Assembly: GCA_028753945.1 (NCBI GenBank)
Contig: JAPNXP010000002.1
Coordinates: 12,090,001-12,154,000 of the forward strand
Origin: Hexactinellida sp. DTS-2022
Lineage: Eukaryota; Porifera; Hexactinellida
Direction: 5' to 3'
DNA: 64,000 nt
This document shows positions 34,444 through 46,184 of the stretch, one piece after another. A model generated the notes under the pieces. The model made no database searches, was not told where the DNA came from, and saw nothing but the letters and a program-made list of their open reading frames with translations. Each line of letters opens with the position of its first letter. Position 1 is the first letter of the stretch. A program made the position numbers and the translations under genes.

Positions 34444-34942
34444 CAGTGGAACCTCTATAAGTGGGGAGCATGGGACGGGGAAAATTTCAATTGCCCCCCA
34501 TTCCCCGGTTATAAAATTCAATTGGAAAACATTATATATGCTATATTATACAAAGTATTCATATAACACACACATTAATGCACGTTATAGTTATTATTTG
34601 TATATTATGACAATTTAGTTAACTGCTGATCTACACTAGGTGATTTCTTCTAAAAACATCAGAGTAGATCAATCGAAAATATTTTTTCTGTAGAACTTTA
34701 GAGTCGATTTATTGGAAATATTGTATTATTTTATAAGAATCATGTTAGGATTTGTCCATTCCTCCCATTTATGGAGGTTGTTTTGTATGCAGATAAAAAC
34801 TCCTTGAAATTTATGGTCCCCCATTCCCCACTTCCCCGCTTATAGAGGTTCATTTGTATGGATATATACGAATATGGTAAAAAAATTCCCCACTTATGGA
34901 GGTTCCCCATTTATAGAGACCCCACTTATAGAGGTTGCACTG
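34444..34942 (+). mobile_element. ~500 bp pogo-like MITE, copy 1
   Basis: The ends are CAGTGGAACCTCTATAAGTG and CTTATAGAGGTTGCACTG. TA lies at 34442-34443 and 34943-34944. It is almost identical to 37845-38344 (inverted) and 57369-57868. Subterminal words are CCCCACTTATAGAGG and AATTGCCCCCCATTCCCC. Confidence 0.93.
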
Positions 34943-35059
34943 TAGAAGACTTTTCCCAAAAAACCGGACTTTTCCCATAAAAACTGTTTAAATTATGTTA
35001 TATCGTCTTTTTATTGTTGAATTCGGGAGCGAAGTTAAATTTCCGATAAATTGATATTT

Positions 35060-35455
35060 CACATGAGCATATTTGGGAGAATTATTCCATAGCAACGCTG
35101 GAATGTATCAGGAATGTGTCAAAAATTCCATTCTCCAATTGTCTCCTTACCCAATCGAGTGATCCCACTTTCGACTCCAATCAACTACCTGAGTATAATT
35201 ATACACATACCGATCTTGTAAAACGTAATTTGATAAAATTATTCGATATTTATGGTAAATCACGGTGAATCTCGAATAATTTTATCAAAATAAGTTTTAC
35301 AAGGTCGGTATGTATATAATTAAACTCAGGTAGTGGAGTCGAAAGAGGGGTCACTCGATTGGATAAGAACACATTTGGAGGATGGAATTTTTGACACATT
35401 CTTGGTACATTCCAGCGTTGCTATGGGTAAATTCTCGGAAATATGGTTAAGTGAT
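35060..35455. repeat. Foldback element with ~180 bp arms
   Basis: CATAGCAACGCTGGAATGTA (35086 on) pairs with TACATTCCAGCGTTGCTATG (to 35425). The arms also share GTGTCAAAAATTCCAT, CCAATCGAGTGA and TTTTGATAAAATTATTCGA. The spacer is about 25-40 bp. The open frame at 35333-35560 is one arm read through. Confidence 0.8.
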
Positions 35456-36589
35456 ATATCAAATTATGAGACACTCTTTCAATTGCCTCAATATCCAAAA
35501 ATGTTCGCACTACATCAAAGTACATGTGTACAAATTTTGGTGCTTTTATCAAAAAAATGAACAATCTGTTGAAATTTTATCTCTATACCGCTAGACTACT
35601 TGTACATTTCGAAAAATCTGTTTCTGTTCATTCTAGTTGTATTTTTTATGTGATCATATGACCCACCAAAAAATCAACTCTATTTCTTAAGTTGTCGCAG
35701 AATAACTTTTCTAGTATAAATAAATTGCAGATGATCTATAATTTTATAGCGTGCTTCACATTAATTAAGGAATCCCAAACAATCGTTTAAGTACATATGA
35801 GAAAAACCATCTATTTATTCACTCAAAGTTTTTTCTTCTGCTGAACTTTCCACAACAAGGTTTTTCAATCTTTGAAGTTAATTAAGCACGCTAGACCATA
35901 GAACAGTATAGCCATTCTTAGGCCTTTATGATAATGAAAACGAACATAATTATTTTACCCTACTATCACATACAAGAAAGCATTGTATATTGAATTATAA
36001 TCGTGATCAATATCGCTTGCAAGAAGCTGAATCAGCTAACTGCTCCGTCTCAATATTTACTCTAGATATGCATTTCTGGATAAGATGAGCATCAAATAGT
36101 ATACTGCTCGCAACAAAGAAGAAATTGGGAAACAAAATTCTTGTATTGGACTAACACAAGGGGTGACAAGTTTTTCCACATCAGAATCTCCAACCTCTCT
36201 ACAAAAAACAGTAACAATTGCTGAACAATGATCTTTGAACACACTGGACAATTCTTTCAACAAAATGAACTTGAGGTAGGTGAGAACTTCTTCGAATTGC
36301 TAGCCTGACAAATATATTGGAATGTATAGTTTAAACGAACCTCAAAATTAACATGACTTATAGTTCAAGTTTAAAAAAATTGCAACTAAAGTTATATAGA
36401 TGATCATTGTTTCTACTATCAGATAGAGAGCTTTACATTAACTGTGTTGAAGGATGTATTGGGGCGACTTCCTTCTTCACTAGCCGAATGAAACGGCATG
36501 TAGAAGAGAGCACATAAAGAAGATAAATCAGCATTATCTAGTGAACTGAACAATTATTCTTATCCATCAGCTTGTATCATTGACGAAAT

Positions 36590-36970
36590 TTACTTGATTC
36601 AGAGGATCAGAGGTGACAGTCTAACTTTCGCGTTATATATGTTCAACATTGGTACATGATGATACCCAGACCTAGTTAAATAAAATATATCAAAATTATA
36701 ATAGGAATGTTGACACATTCCTCGGTTGTCAGGCAAATGTATAATTCCCAAAATGAGCCATAACACCAAAACTATAATTGTTGTGTAAACTAGACTACGC
36801 CTCATCTATCCGTAATAGGTGACTTCCTATTCATCGATAGTATATTTTGTATGCCTTACTTTGATACTTTTTGAGTTTATGAGTTCAGTACCATTTACGG
36901 AATACGAGTTAATTATCTCATAAACTCAACGATCATGGTTAAATAATTTAAAAATTATAGTAATTCTGAA
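36590..36970 (-). repeat. Family M repeat fragment, inverted
   Basis: ATCCGTAATAGGTGACTTCC and TTCCTCGGTTGTCAGGCAAA are complements of parts of 14400-14520 and 41285-41395. Confidence 0.5.
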
Positions 36971-37124
36971 TTTTTTTCTGTTTTAACCAATTAACTAGAT
37001 ATTGAGCTGGTAATCTGTTTACCATAAAAGTATTTTGAATTAAGAAGGTCTGATTGTAATTTCAGATTCTACATTTAAGAATTACTCTTGCTGACAATTT
37101 TCTGAACAATCCCACAATTTTTTA

Positions 37125-37625
37125 CTATTGGTTGTTGTTTTCTAAAAGTTTCTGTTTTTTCAGTTGATAGTATTCCTTCTGCTCCTCTATTATGGCTAAT
37201 TGTGCTGAGAAACCTCCATTTGTTTGCAGAGTACTTCTTGCTGTACTAGAGGAAGTAGATCAGAGGCTGATAATGACTTCACTGAAGATCTTTCGGCGCT
37301 TCTCTCACGTATGCGGGTACGTAATCCAACAGTAGAACAATTGTTTACAAAAACTTCTGGTGCTTCGAGGATCATCTAACTTGATTCAATAACAAGTTCT
37401 TCAGGTAGGGAATTTGATGGTCCTTCGAATATACTGTACTTCCCGTAATTCCACTAAATGCTGGTGTACCCTCTAGCATCTCTGTTACCCTCTCCATTGC
37501 AGTGGTTGACAAGTCTTTGTCAGCAAGCAAGGATAAGTATAGCTTCGTCATCTATTTCTCCAACTGCATTTGGTCCTCCTCCTGTCTGTCTTGCTTCTCG
37601 ACGAGTTAAAGAATTAAAATTTAAA
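37125..37625 (-). pseudogene. Myb/SANT-like accessory protein remnant of a Harbinger-type element
   Basis: Minus-strand words in shifted frames: LTRREARQTGGGPN followed by EIDDEAILIL, then SLPEELVIES, then TRIREKRRK and AQLAIIEEQKEYYQLKKQKL before a stop at 37125. The REA.QTGGGP motif followed by an acidic segment and a C-terminal coiled coil is the pattern of Myb/SANT-like proteins that accompany Harbinger/PIF transposases (NAIF1-like). The N-terminal Myb helices were not found and no Harbinger transposase is visible. At least three frameshifts. Confidence 0.55.
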
Positions 37626-37844
37626 AAATACACAAGCTATTACAATAGCATTCCATACACTGCACTAATATGCTATGCTGTTACATTCCCATGTTGCATT
37701 ACAATCCCTAACTCAATATCAAATGCGTTTAGATTCACCTCCTTACAGGGTTAATTTGACCCTATTATGGCGGTGAAATGTATTAACAGTGGCTCTATTA
37801 AACGGATAATACTGTAGTAACAAATTTACTAACAATATACAATA

Positions 37845-38344
37845 CAGTGCAACCTCTATAAGTGGGGTCTCTATAAATGGGGAACCTCCATAAGTGGGGA
37901 ATTTTTTTACCATATTCGTATATATCCATACAAATGAACCTCTATAAGCGGGGAAGTGGGGAATGGGGGACCATAAATTTCAAGGAGTTTTTATCTGCAT
38001 ACAAAACAACCTCCATAAATGGGGGGAATGGACAAATCCTAACATGATTCTTATAAAATAATACAATATTTCCAATAAATCGACTCTAAAGTTCTACAGA
38101 AAAAATATTTTCGATTGATCTACTCTGATGTTTTTAGAAGAAATCACCTAGTGTAGATCAGCAGTTAACTAAATTGTCATAATATACAAATAATAACTAT
38201 AACGTGCATTAATGTGTGTGTTATATGAATACTTTGTATAATATAGCATATATAATGTTTTTCCAATTGAATTTTATAACCGGGGAATGGGGGGCAATTG
38301 AAATTTTCCCCGTCCCATGCTCCCCACTTATAGAGGTTCCACTG
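37845..38344 (-). mobile_element. ~500 bp pogo-like MITE, copy 2 (inverted)
   Basis: It is the reverse complement of 34444-34942 with only a few differences. TA lies at 37843-37844 and 38345-38346. Confidence 0.93.
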
Positions 38345-38410
38345 TACTAATTATTTAAATATTAGCTGAAATTCTTAGTGGAGAATTGATCTCGATAATG
38401 TTTGGCAGCC

Positions 38411-38649
38411 ATATGGCCAGTATCCTCAACCTCAAACCTTAACTAAGTAGTATCCAGTATTCTCAACCTCAACCTTAACAAAGTACGTACTTAAGACGTA
38501 CTTAGTTAAGTATGTACTTAAGTACAACAATATTTCTTAGTAAATACGACTTTAGTATGTACTTAACTAAATACGAACTTAGAACGTACTTAACTTAAGT
38601 ATATACTCAGTACTTAAGTATTAAGTGATCTTAGTGAATACTGGCCCTG
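38411..38649. repeat. Short element of TACTTAAGTAC palindromes with GGCCAGTAT ends
   Basis: ATGGCCAGTATCCTCAACC at the left faces GTGAATACTGGCCCTG at the right. The inside is repeated ACTTAAGTACGTACTTAGT-type words. It is probably a hAT-like MITE, but no target duplication was confirmed. Confidence 0.5.
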
Positions 38650-38939
38650 AAGTCTTAGTAAACAATGGTAATTTGCATATCAATTGCAATGTAAACTGAG
38701 TCCAATTTGAAAATTCGTGCACAGTGAAAAGGTGTATAATTCAGCTCTCTATAGAATGCACATAAATTGAATAGTCGGGAAATATTTATTCTACTTTTTG
38801 TGGCATTAAACAGGTGTAAAAATGTGTCAAAAAAATGTTTTAATAATCGTGACCTCAGGTGCACATCTGTAATTCATGAGACACAACTCCTGAAAATTTA
38901 AGTTCTTAGTTAATAAAATTCTGTTCTGTGGAGGGGATA

Positions 38940-39290
38940 CAGATAAAAATCCCAAATTGCAGCTGTGCCGACAGCATGTTCCTTTGGTGGCTAGTTAATT
39001 CATAGTGCCTCGAAAGGAGCATGCTGTAGTTACAGCTGAAACTTTCGATTTTTTTCTCCCTGTCATCAACTCCCAAACTTTTCAAGACCCATTTGTCAAG
39101 TGTTCACGAGCCACAAGGAACGATTGATAAATTCAAGTTTATTATTATCTTGAAATATCTTTGAAATTAATGCCATTCTTTAATTATGTACGTATAGATA
39201 ATAAATTATATAAATAGTTAATTATATTATCAATGTTATCCACGGTGAGTTGATTTAAGTCAACAAATTCATTTTTTTAATTTATTTGCT
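38940..39290. repeat. Interspersed repeat R, copy 3
   Basis: GCCGACAGCATGTTCCTTTG, CAAGACCCATTTGTCAAG and CACAAGGAACGATTGA match copies 1 and 2. The P-like element B begins right at its end (39296). Confidence 0.65.
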
Positions 39291-40957
39291 TTAATCATAG
39301 CCTACTCTATAACAGGCCTCACAATAGGATGTGAAATTTGTCCAGGGATGCAGAGGTCGACGGGACTAACAAATTTCAATATATATCACTCGTACTTTGA
39401 AACCATTAATATAGGGTATATATAATGATGCATATTCAATCTCTTTAATTATTTGTTACATAAACAGAATTGATAATTATAACAATACACATTTATTCAT
39501 TTAATTAAACACTTAAACAACACAAATTACATCTAGAATATGCTGTAATATTACTCCACATACAAAATTTTCTGAGAGAATCTTGTGTTGTATCTAACGT
39601 CTAGACGAATTATTTCCTAAAGATATAAAATATTAAATAAACTACAGACAACAAAGCTTATACTGTACTATTTTTGAATTTTTTAAAGTTTTCTCTTCTC
39701 CATCCCCTTGGTTAACAATAATGAATTATAATTTTTAACTTTATTGGCTAAAAACAGTTAACAATTACGAATATAAGCTTCCGAAGAATAAAACAACCAT
39801 TTACTGCACAAGAAGAACAGGTAATATTCCATAAATCATAATTACCGCTATCCAAAATAGAATTTGATGCTAGATCGACAAGAATCTTCCTGGATGGTCC
39901 TCCCAATAACATCGTCAACAGTTCATTATTACTTTCAATCCTAACAAAAATCTTCCAAACAATCACAATACATTCCAGCACTATCTCACAAGGATATTTC
40001 AAAGATCCACGGTCAGAGAGGTCTAATAGCTTAAACTGAGAAATAGACAGACCATCAATAATGAGATCTTTATCAACAGTTAAGAAATCCCGACATCTAC
40101 CACATGTCTCACTACGTTTCAAGTACTGGTGTATTGAATAGCCTGCAATAAATACTAAGGATTGAAGTACTTGAATATTACATTCGATGGCAGAGAGATC
40201 TGATATTGTGCTCAAAAATGGATCTAGGTCAACTTCATTGTTAAAATCTATACTATCAGCAGAAGAGAAAGATTTAATGAACTCTTGTAGAGAGGACATG
40301 CTAAAGACAATCTGTTTAGAAAACAAGTTCAAGATATTGGAAACTTTCAGGCGAGGTTCTGATTCTAAGATCTGAAGATAATAAATATGATAATTGGCAC
40401 CAGACATCATACGATAAAGACCGAAATGGTGCTCCAATGGGTCTGTCTGTAAGAATGAAGTTAAGAGGTAAGAATAACCACAGTTTCCAGTTAGGAAATG
40501 TGTTATTTGAGGTAGCACGAGACAGGCATGTTTTAAGCTGTTAATGTCTGCTTGCTCAATTTTCCACCTTTCTCAGGGAGTGATTGCCAAGCCTCTAACC
40601 AATAAACTATGCGAGTTAGAAAAATAAATCACTCATCATCAGATGTCAAAGGCTTAGACAACGGATCATTCAAACTGATATGCTTATACGGCATATTCAC
40701 ATTAAATATTTTCCACAGAGATAAGAGAATACTATCAAATTCAGAAGTGTGAGATTTGAATACTGGAGATCGTTGATCATTCTGAATAGCTAGGGCAGCA
40801 ATAGTGGATTCATGAACAACTTTTAGCACCAACTTACATTTTGACGTTCTAGAATAGATGGATAACAAGATTTCAAAGTCAAACGTGGAGCTAGCTTTGC
40901 CAAGCTATCCCTCTCAGAATGATATAGCATACGAATATCACGAAAAGAAGCATGACA

Positions 40958-41640
40958 CGTGACCTACGTTATAAAAGCCCTATGTACCAACTTTGTGAAA
41001 CTGGACCATGGATTAAAGGAAGGCTATTGATAAATAGGTTATTTATCGTTATCTAAATAACTAGTAGTGATAGACCTCATGAATGTTATATAACTATATA
41101 GGAACATGGTATCAAGGTATACATAACACCCTTCAGAATTGAGCTTTGTCATCATTTGATTAAGTAACGATTTTTTGGTGGGTATTATCGTGTTTTTATA
41201 GCCCGTATTACCTCATAAGGAATTAAGTGCTAATTATCTTATTATCTCAAAAATTATTGTAGTTAGGCATATATTATTAACAATGAATAGGAAGTTACCT
41301 ATTGCGGATAGATCAGTACTAGCATAGTTTACATAAAATCGATAGTTTTTTAGTTATGGTTCATTTAGGAAATATACATTTCCCTGGCAACCGAGGCTAT
41401 AAAAACACGTTAATACTCACCAAAAATAGCGATTAAGTAATCGAATGATGACATAGCTCAATTCTGAAGGGTGCTATGTATACCTTGATACCATGATCCT
41501 ATAGTTATAGAACACTAATGAGGTCTATTACTACTAGTTATTTAGACAACGATAAATAACCAATTTATCAATAGCCTTCCTTTAATCCATGGTCCAGTTT
41601 CACATACTTGGTGCATAGGCCTTATATAACGTAGGTCACG
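40958..41640 (+). mobile_element. 683 bp family M element, complete, inside P element B
   Basis: It starts CGTGACCTACGTTATAAAAG and ends CCTTATATAACGTAGGTCACG. CATGACA flanks both sides (40951-40957 and 41641-41647). With a one-base offset the duplication would be 8 bp (GCATGACA). It has no gene. It is the only copy in the window whose two ends and duplication are clear, so it defines the family. Confidence 0.8.
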
Positions 41641-42370
41641 CATGACATAATTTCAAAGGATTAGCGCATTGATCGATGTTAATACAGTTTAGATCTGGAT
41701 AAGAAAATAGTTTGCCATCAGATTGTTGATTTAACCAATTATTTCGTATTGTTTCCAGAATATGAACAAAGTCAAATGTAAGATAAAGGCCTCTGTCTTT
41801 GTCACAAGGATGTGGTACCCGGTCTCCAATTTACCAATAGGGGAAAACAATTTGAAAATTTTCACGTTAAGGGGATAATTGTCGGTAGAGATTATCTGAA
41901 CGAATAAACCACAATGCTCAATGTCATGAATACAGGATTTGATTACGCCAAATTACTTTTCAGCTATTACAGAAGCACAAGGAAGTAGACGGACAATACA
42001 AGACCACTTTTTATATAAACTGGACACCATATTAGCGAAAACTGTTTTTATAGAATCATTAGCATCAATAGTGGATCCAAAAATCTTCCCTCCTTTGTAT
42101 GAAATATCCGATTTGACATGTATTTCGTCCATTTGTACAATTACATGCTTTGTTCAGCGGAAAACGATTGAGTAGATTGTTTAAGGAATGAGAAAAATTC
42201 ATTTTCAAGACCAAAGAATGAATATAACTTTCCAACGTATTGAAATGTGGCAGAGATAAGCAAGACAAACCCTGAAGGTACTTATAAGACGCAGGTAAAA
42301 TTTAATGTGTTTTAAGAGACAAAATTTGGGTTAAAATATTGTATCGCCGTCTATTTTTGAAGCTGACAGG

Positions 42371-44953
42371 CAGGGGCGGCGCCAGCACAGCCCACTTGGG
42401 GGGGCGAAAGGGGGGCGGACCAATGCACGGGAGGGGCAAACCCAATAGTTGTAAACATTCCAAAAATACACATTCAAACCAAAGTCGATAATTTAAATAA
42501 CAAACTAAGTTAAATCATCTGTCCTATAATAGTATACGGTGGGGCAGTTCAGAAAAACGGCTAATTATGGACTCTCTGTCCAGGGCGTACAGCATTTCCG
42601 CATTAACATTAAGCACTCCTATATTAGACAAGCGAGTGTTGCTCATTGTCGAGCGAAGGAAGTTCTTGATCCTCTTCATAGCACTAAAGGAGCGTTCTGC
42701 TTGCGCTGAGGTGATCGGAATAGTGACAGCGATGTGCAACACCTTGTCCATCACGCTTAAAACACGTTTGTGGGGCTCGATGAAGTTGAGCATTTCTATT
42801 AGGTCTGAGGGAAGATCGTCACCTCCATTCTCAAAAGTAATGCGCAATAGGTCGATCTCAGTCTTCACGGCGTTCTGTTTCTTTGCCAAGCCATAAAATT
42901 CACACATCAACAAAATTTGTTCAACGTTGAGAAACGATTCACTTACGGGCGTCAACGCACAGATTCCGCCGTAGACTGCCTGATTCTCCTCCGATAGAAA
43001 TCTTCTCTGCAGCTCCACCAAACTCTTGTTGCACATGGGAACAAATACTTCTCGCCGGTAGTCTTCAGACGAATTTAACGCTGCTGGGGAACCAGGAATT
43101 GTTCGAAGCCGGCGCACATGGAGCTGAGGAATATCACCTGCCTGAACAATATCCTCCGCCTGCTTGTAAATGTCGTCCCATACTTCGTCTACGCTTGGAA
43201 TCTCAGGCCTCTTCAGCCATCTGCAGACCGTTTTGATGGCTTGCAGGGCCTTTTCCAGAGTCTCACTTTTCCCTTGGAGTTCTACACTAGCATCCGCACA
43301 AATTTTTAGCAAGAACTTAAAAATGCACAAGTGGATTACAAAACTGGTATTGAGCTGAGCCATGATGCACCGTGCAGTGGCACCACGTTCCCCGGAAACG
43401 TCCATGAGATCCTCTAGAGTCTAGAACATCGATCACTGCGGCAAGTGTGGTCGAGAGAGTCTCACAGGCATCGTGCCGACACAGCCAACGTGTATCAGAA
43501 AGAGAGGGTATCTCACGCGGTTGGGTATGAGGAAAGCGGGACTTCTGAGCCTTGATGTACATTTCATGGACTTTCGGCGAGGAGAGGAAGTTATGTAGTG
43601 ACTGCAGCAGTGTGAAAAGGTCGTTTGCCCTGGCTATATTGTGCACAACATCGACAATGACCAAGTTCAATCTATGGGCAAAACAATGCACATAAATTGC
43701 ATGAGGGCAAAGCTCACGGATTCGCGTCTGGACTCCAGAGCATCGTCCACTCATTACAGCTGCACCATCAAAACACTGTGCGACACAACCAAGAAGGTCA
43801 ATTCCACAATCACGAAGACTTTTAAGCAAAGTTTCGCACAAACCAGCAGCGGTGAGATTCTCACAGGCGGTGAAACTGAGAAATGACTCTTTGATGACAT
43901 TCCGAGAGTGGATCCCATCCTCCTGCACTACGTATCTCAACACTAGTGACATCTGCTCCTTGTGACCAGTATCACGAGATTCATCAGCGATGATGGCGTA
44001 GTAGTTCCCACTCGTTTCAGCTGCTATTTGCTCCCTGATTAACCCAGCGGCTGCATGGATGATATTATCCTGGATACTGTGGTGCGCATACTTCGCATTA
44101 TGTGGGCCTTCTTGCAGCTTCCGAGCAACAATAGGGTCATGGCGAGCCACAAGATCCAGGATCGCAAGGAAATTCCCCTTGTTAATGTGAGAGGGCTCCT
44201 CTTCAGATTCTCGATGACCTCGGAGAGCAATCGCCTGCTTACAGCACAAAGATACAACATCGACAACCGCACCGATGTAGTGGCGGTTTTGCTTGATTAT
44301 CTCCTCGTTCTGGTCACTCAACATGGCCGCGATGTTTCTCGAATCGTCCAGTTTCCACTGCATCCAGGCCGCCATTGCGTGCTTGTGCGTATCCGAACTG
44401 TTGTCTCTGAAAACTTCTCAACTGCCTTTCTCCAATTGCTGAATCCATTCGTACACCAAGCTAAACTCACAATGCCCCGGCCAAAATGTCTGCAGGCATG
44501 ACAAAAGGCAGACTCACGTGTTTGAAAATACTCGAGCCAAGGAGAATCCGTAAACCATTCCTTGCGAAACCTTCGTTGATGCGAGTCTGCTGGGGACTTG
44601 AGCAACTCCACTTGAGTGGGGCCCTCTCTGGCTGTCTTAGATATATCGTTGGGTGCACTCTCTGAGCTGATCGCATCATCTGGAACTATATCAAAATGAG
44701 ACCTCTTGGAAAAGAAGCTGTGAGTGGTTGCGAACGTTTAGACATTAATATTTTGTGGAAAGAGTGCTAATTAATAAATAGTATACAAATATTTAATATG
44801 AGATAAACAATGCATGATACAGCTCAAACAACATTGATTTTTAGAGGGAAAATATTTCGGAAGTTTGCGAAATCCCGCCCCCCCACAGGGGGGGCGGATC
44901 AAAATCGCGGGGGGGCGGCCGCCCCCCCCGCGCCCCCCCTCGCGCTGCCACTG
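42371..44953 (-). mobile_element. 2.6 kb hAT element, near-complete, GC-richer than its surroundings
   Basis: It starts CAGGGGCGGCGCCAGCAC and ends CGCGCTGCCACTG. The exact 8 bp duplication CTGACAGG lies at 42363-42370 and 44954-44961. The right end has poly-G/C runs. The coding part is much GC-richer than neighbouring DNA. It encodes one transposase on the minus strand. Confidence 0.92.
42524..44745 (-). pseudogene. hAT transposase of the ZMYM1/TTF-finger type, frameshifted
   Basis: The ATG at 44745 opens MSKRSQPLTASF; a lost base near 44710 shifts the frame. A TTF-type zinc finger follows (EWFTDSPWLEYFQTRESAFC, then HACRHFG; about 44565-44490). A second shift lies near 44360. Then 44375-43317 carries the catalytic core: AIIADESRDTGHKEQMSLVL (first Asp), VAQCFDGAAVMSGRCSGVQ (second Asp) and HCFAHRLNLVIVDV. 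After a third shift near 43400, 43405-42524 holds the helical insert and the C-terminal dimerisation motif TSAQAERSFSAMKRIKNFLR (catalytic Glu in AERSFS), ending at 42524. All domains are present, so only three small indels inactivate it. It is probably a young copy. Many plus-strand open frames here are shadows of this gene. Confidence 0.9.
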
Positions 44954-46108
44954 CTGACAGGTAATAAATTGGAACCTGAAAACTTCTGGACTATTAAGCA
45001 ATTCGTCATCTGACATTATATCATGGAAATTGTCAATAACTTGTTGAATTTGGCTTTGCAGATTAAATAAGAGAATCGTTGGAATTGGTACAGCAATTTT
45101 TTGAGGTTTCACAAATAAGAGGAGGAGTATAAATTTCGATTAATTACATTTCAGGTTGGCTTGTATCATTTAAAGAAATTCGAGAAATTGGCAGAATTTC
45201 ACCTTTACGAAATGCTTTTACGGACAATTCAAATCCTACGACTAAGTAAAGTTAACTAATATTTTTGTTTTGTTTATACCAGGGCGCATAAATATCAAAG
45301 TATTTGGATTTGGATACCAAAGTAACCATGTTTTTAAAATAGAAAGAAATGATAACTTATCTTGCAAGTCCTGGAAATTGCTGATCACAAACTTGTGATT
45401 TTCTTCGTTCTGAGATGTCAGGCTTGGAGTCATTTCTTGGGAGAGGAATTCATCATCTTTGGATTGGAGAGATAGACGACTACGCTTGGTGGTAGAGTGT
45501 GAGGAATAGTAAGTCGGGCAGCCTGGTAGAATAGATGGTACCGCATCTTCTTTGAGCTTTAGGCAGTTTCGGGGTATTTCACGAAAAGTGCCATCACAAT
45601 TAGGTACCTTATGTGTATATTCAATATCTCCCTCTCTGAAGTGCTTGGAACAAACCTAACCATATTAACTGTGGCTTAACTACGAAAAGTAGGGTTAAGG
45701 TTAATTTGGCATTAGTTTAAAATTTAAATCAAGTTCTAATTGTTATTATCTTTTCAGCAGTATCCATATAAACCTAGAAATTCGTAAGAATAGGTTCCAA
45801 TCTGTATCCACTGTATTTTTATTATGAGGTTTATATACGCAGGGTTCTTTTGGAAGTATCTAAACAATCGCATGATAAACTAAGGCAACAGAAATCACTG
45901 CGTACTGAGTTACAATTTACTAAGTGCCCTAGCGTTAATGAATATTTAGATGTAATTTCTCCTAATTTCAAAATATTAATATTTTTAGATTTTTATTCAC
46001 CAATAATTGTTAAATATTCTACGGACATTATATTATTTTAATCTAAAACTTCGATTTCTAGCCTTTCCCATACGATATTTCTGAGCTACACACACTATTT
46101 AGTACACT

Positions 46109-46184
46109 ATGCCCAGCCACTGTTCTGCTCCTGGTTGTAAAAGCAATTATGACAATGAAGAGCGAGTACCAGGTTTCAAGATGG
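46109..46184 (+). pseudogene. N-terminal half of a THAP finger, plus strand
   Basis: MPSHCSAPGCKSNYDNEE is followed by VPGFKMEENF and then stops. The C-x4-C start matches the THAP domains of elements A, B and the orphan at 11530. It is in the opposite orientation to element B and has no C-x2-H half downstream, so it is an independent fragment or a first exon with a lost remainder. Confidence 0.55.

Larger units (their letters stand above)
39296..45690 (-). mobile_element. P-like element B, truncated at its gene-start side and twice interrupted
   Basis: It begins CATAGCCTACTCTATA, the same end as element A. Minus-strand P transposase pieces continue to about 45690. A 683 bp MITE (40958-41640) and a 2.6 kb hAT element (42371-44953) are inserted. 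The opposite TIR was not found, so that end is truncated or beyond recognition. Confidence 0.7.
39748..45690 (-). pseudogene. THAP9/P-type transposase (element B), broken
   Basis: From the gene-start side: a THAP C-half (VCSKHFREGDIEYTH, then DAVPSILPGCPTYYSS) near 45660-45500, possibly preceded by an intron acceptor. A helical region follows (45433-45242). After the hAT insert come LSLPHFNTL and QMDEIHVKSDISYKGGKIFG near 42260-42090, the first catalytic Asp region, then STDNYPLNV near 41900. After the MITE come RDIRMLYHSERDSLAKL and finally 40518-39748. That last part holds LQTDPLEHHFGLYRMMSGAN and Cys pairs CGRCRDF. It is about as diverged from element A as a separate subfamily copy. Many frameshifts; inactive. 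Confidence 0.75.

Noticed and set aside
36057-36263. Minus-strand frame LKELSSVFKDHCSAIVTVF and following residues
   Set aside because: It reads somewhat protein-like, but I cannot match it to a family and no neighbouring pieces support it.
42567-44501. Several plus-strand open frames within the hAT element
   Set aside because: They are antisense shadows of the hAT transposase, which has recognisable motifs on the minus strand.
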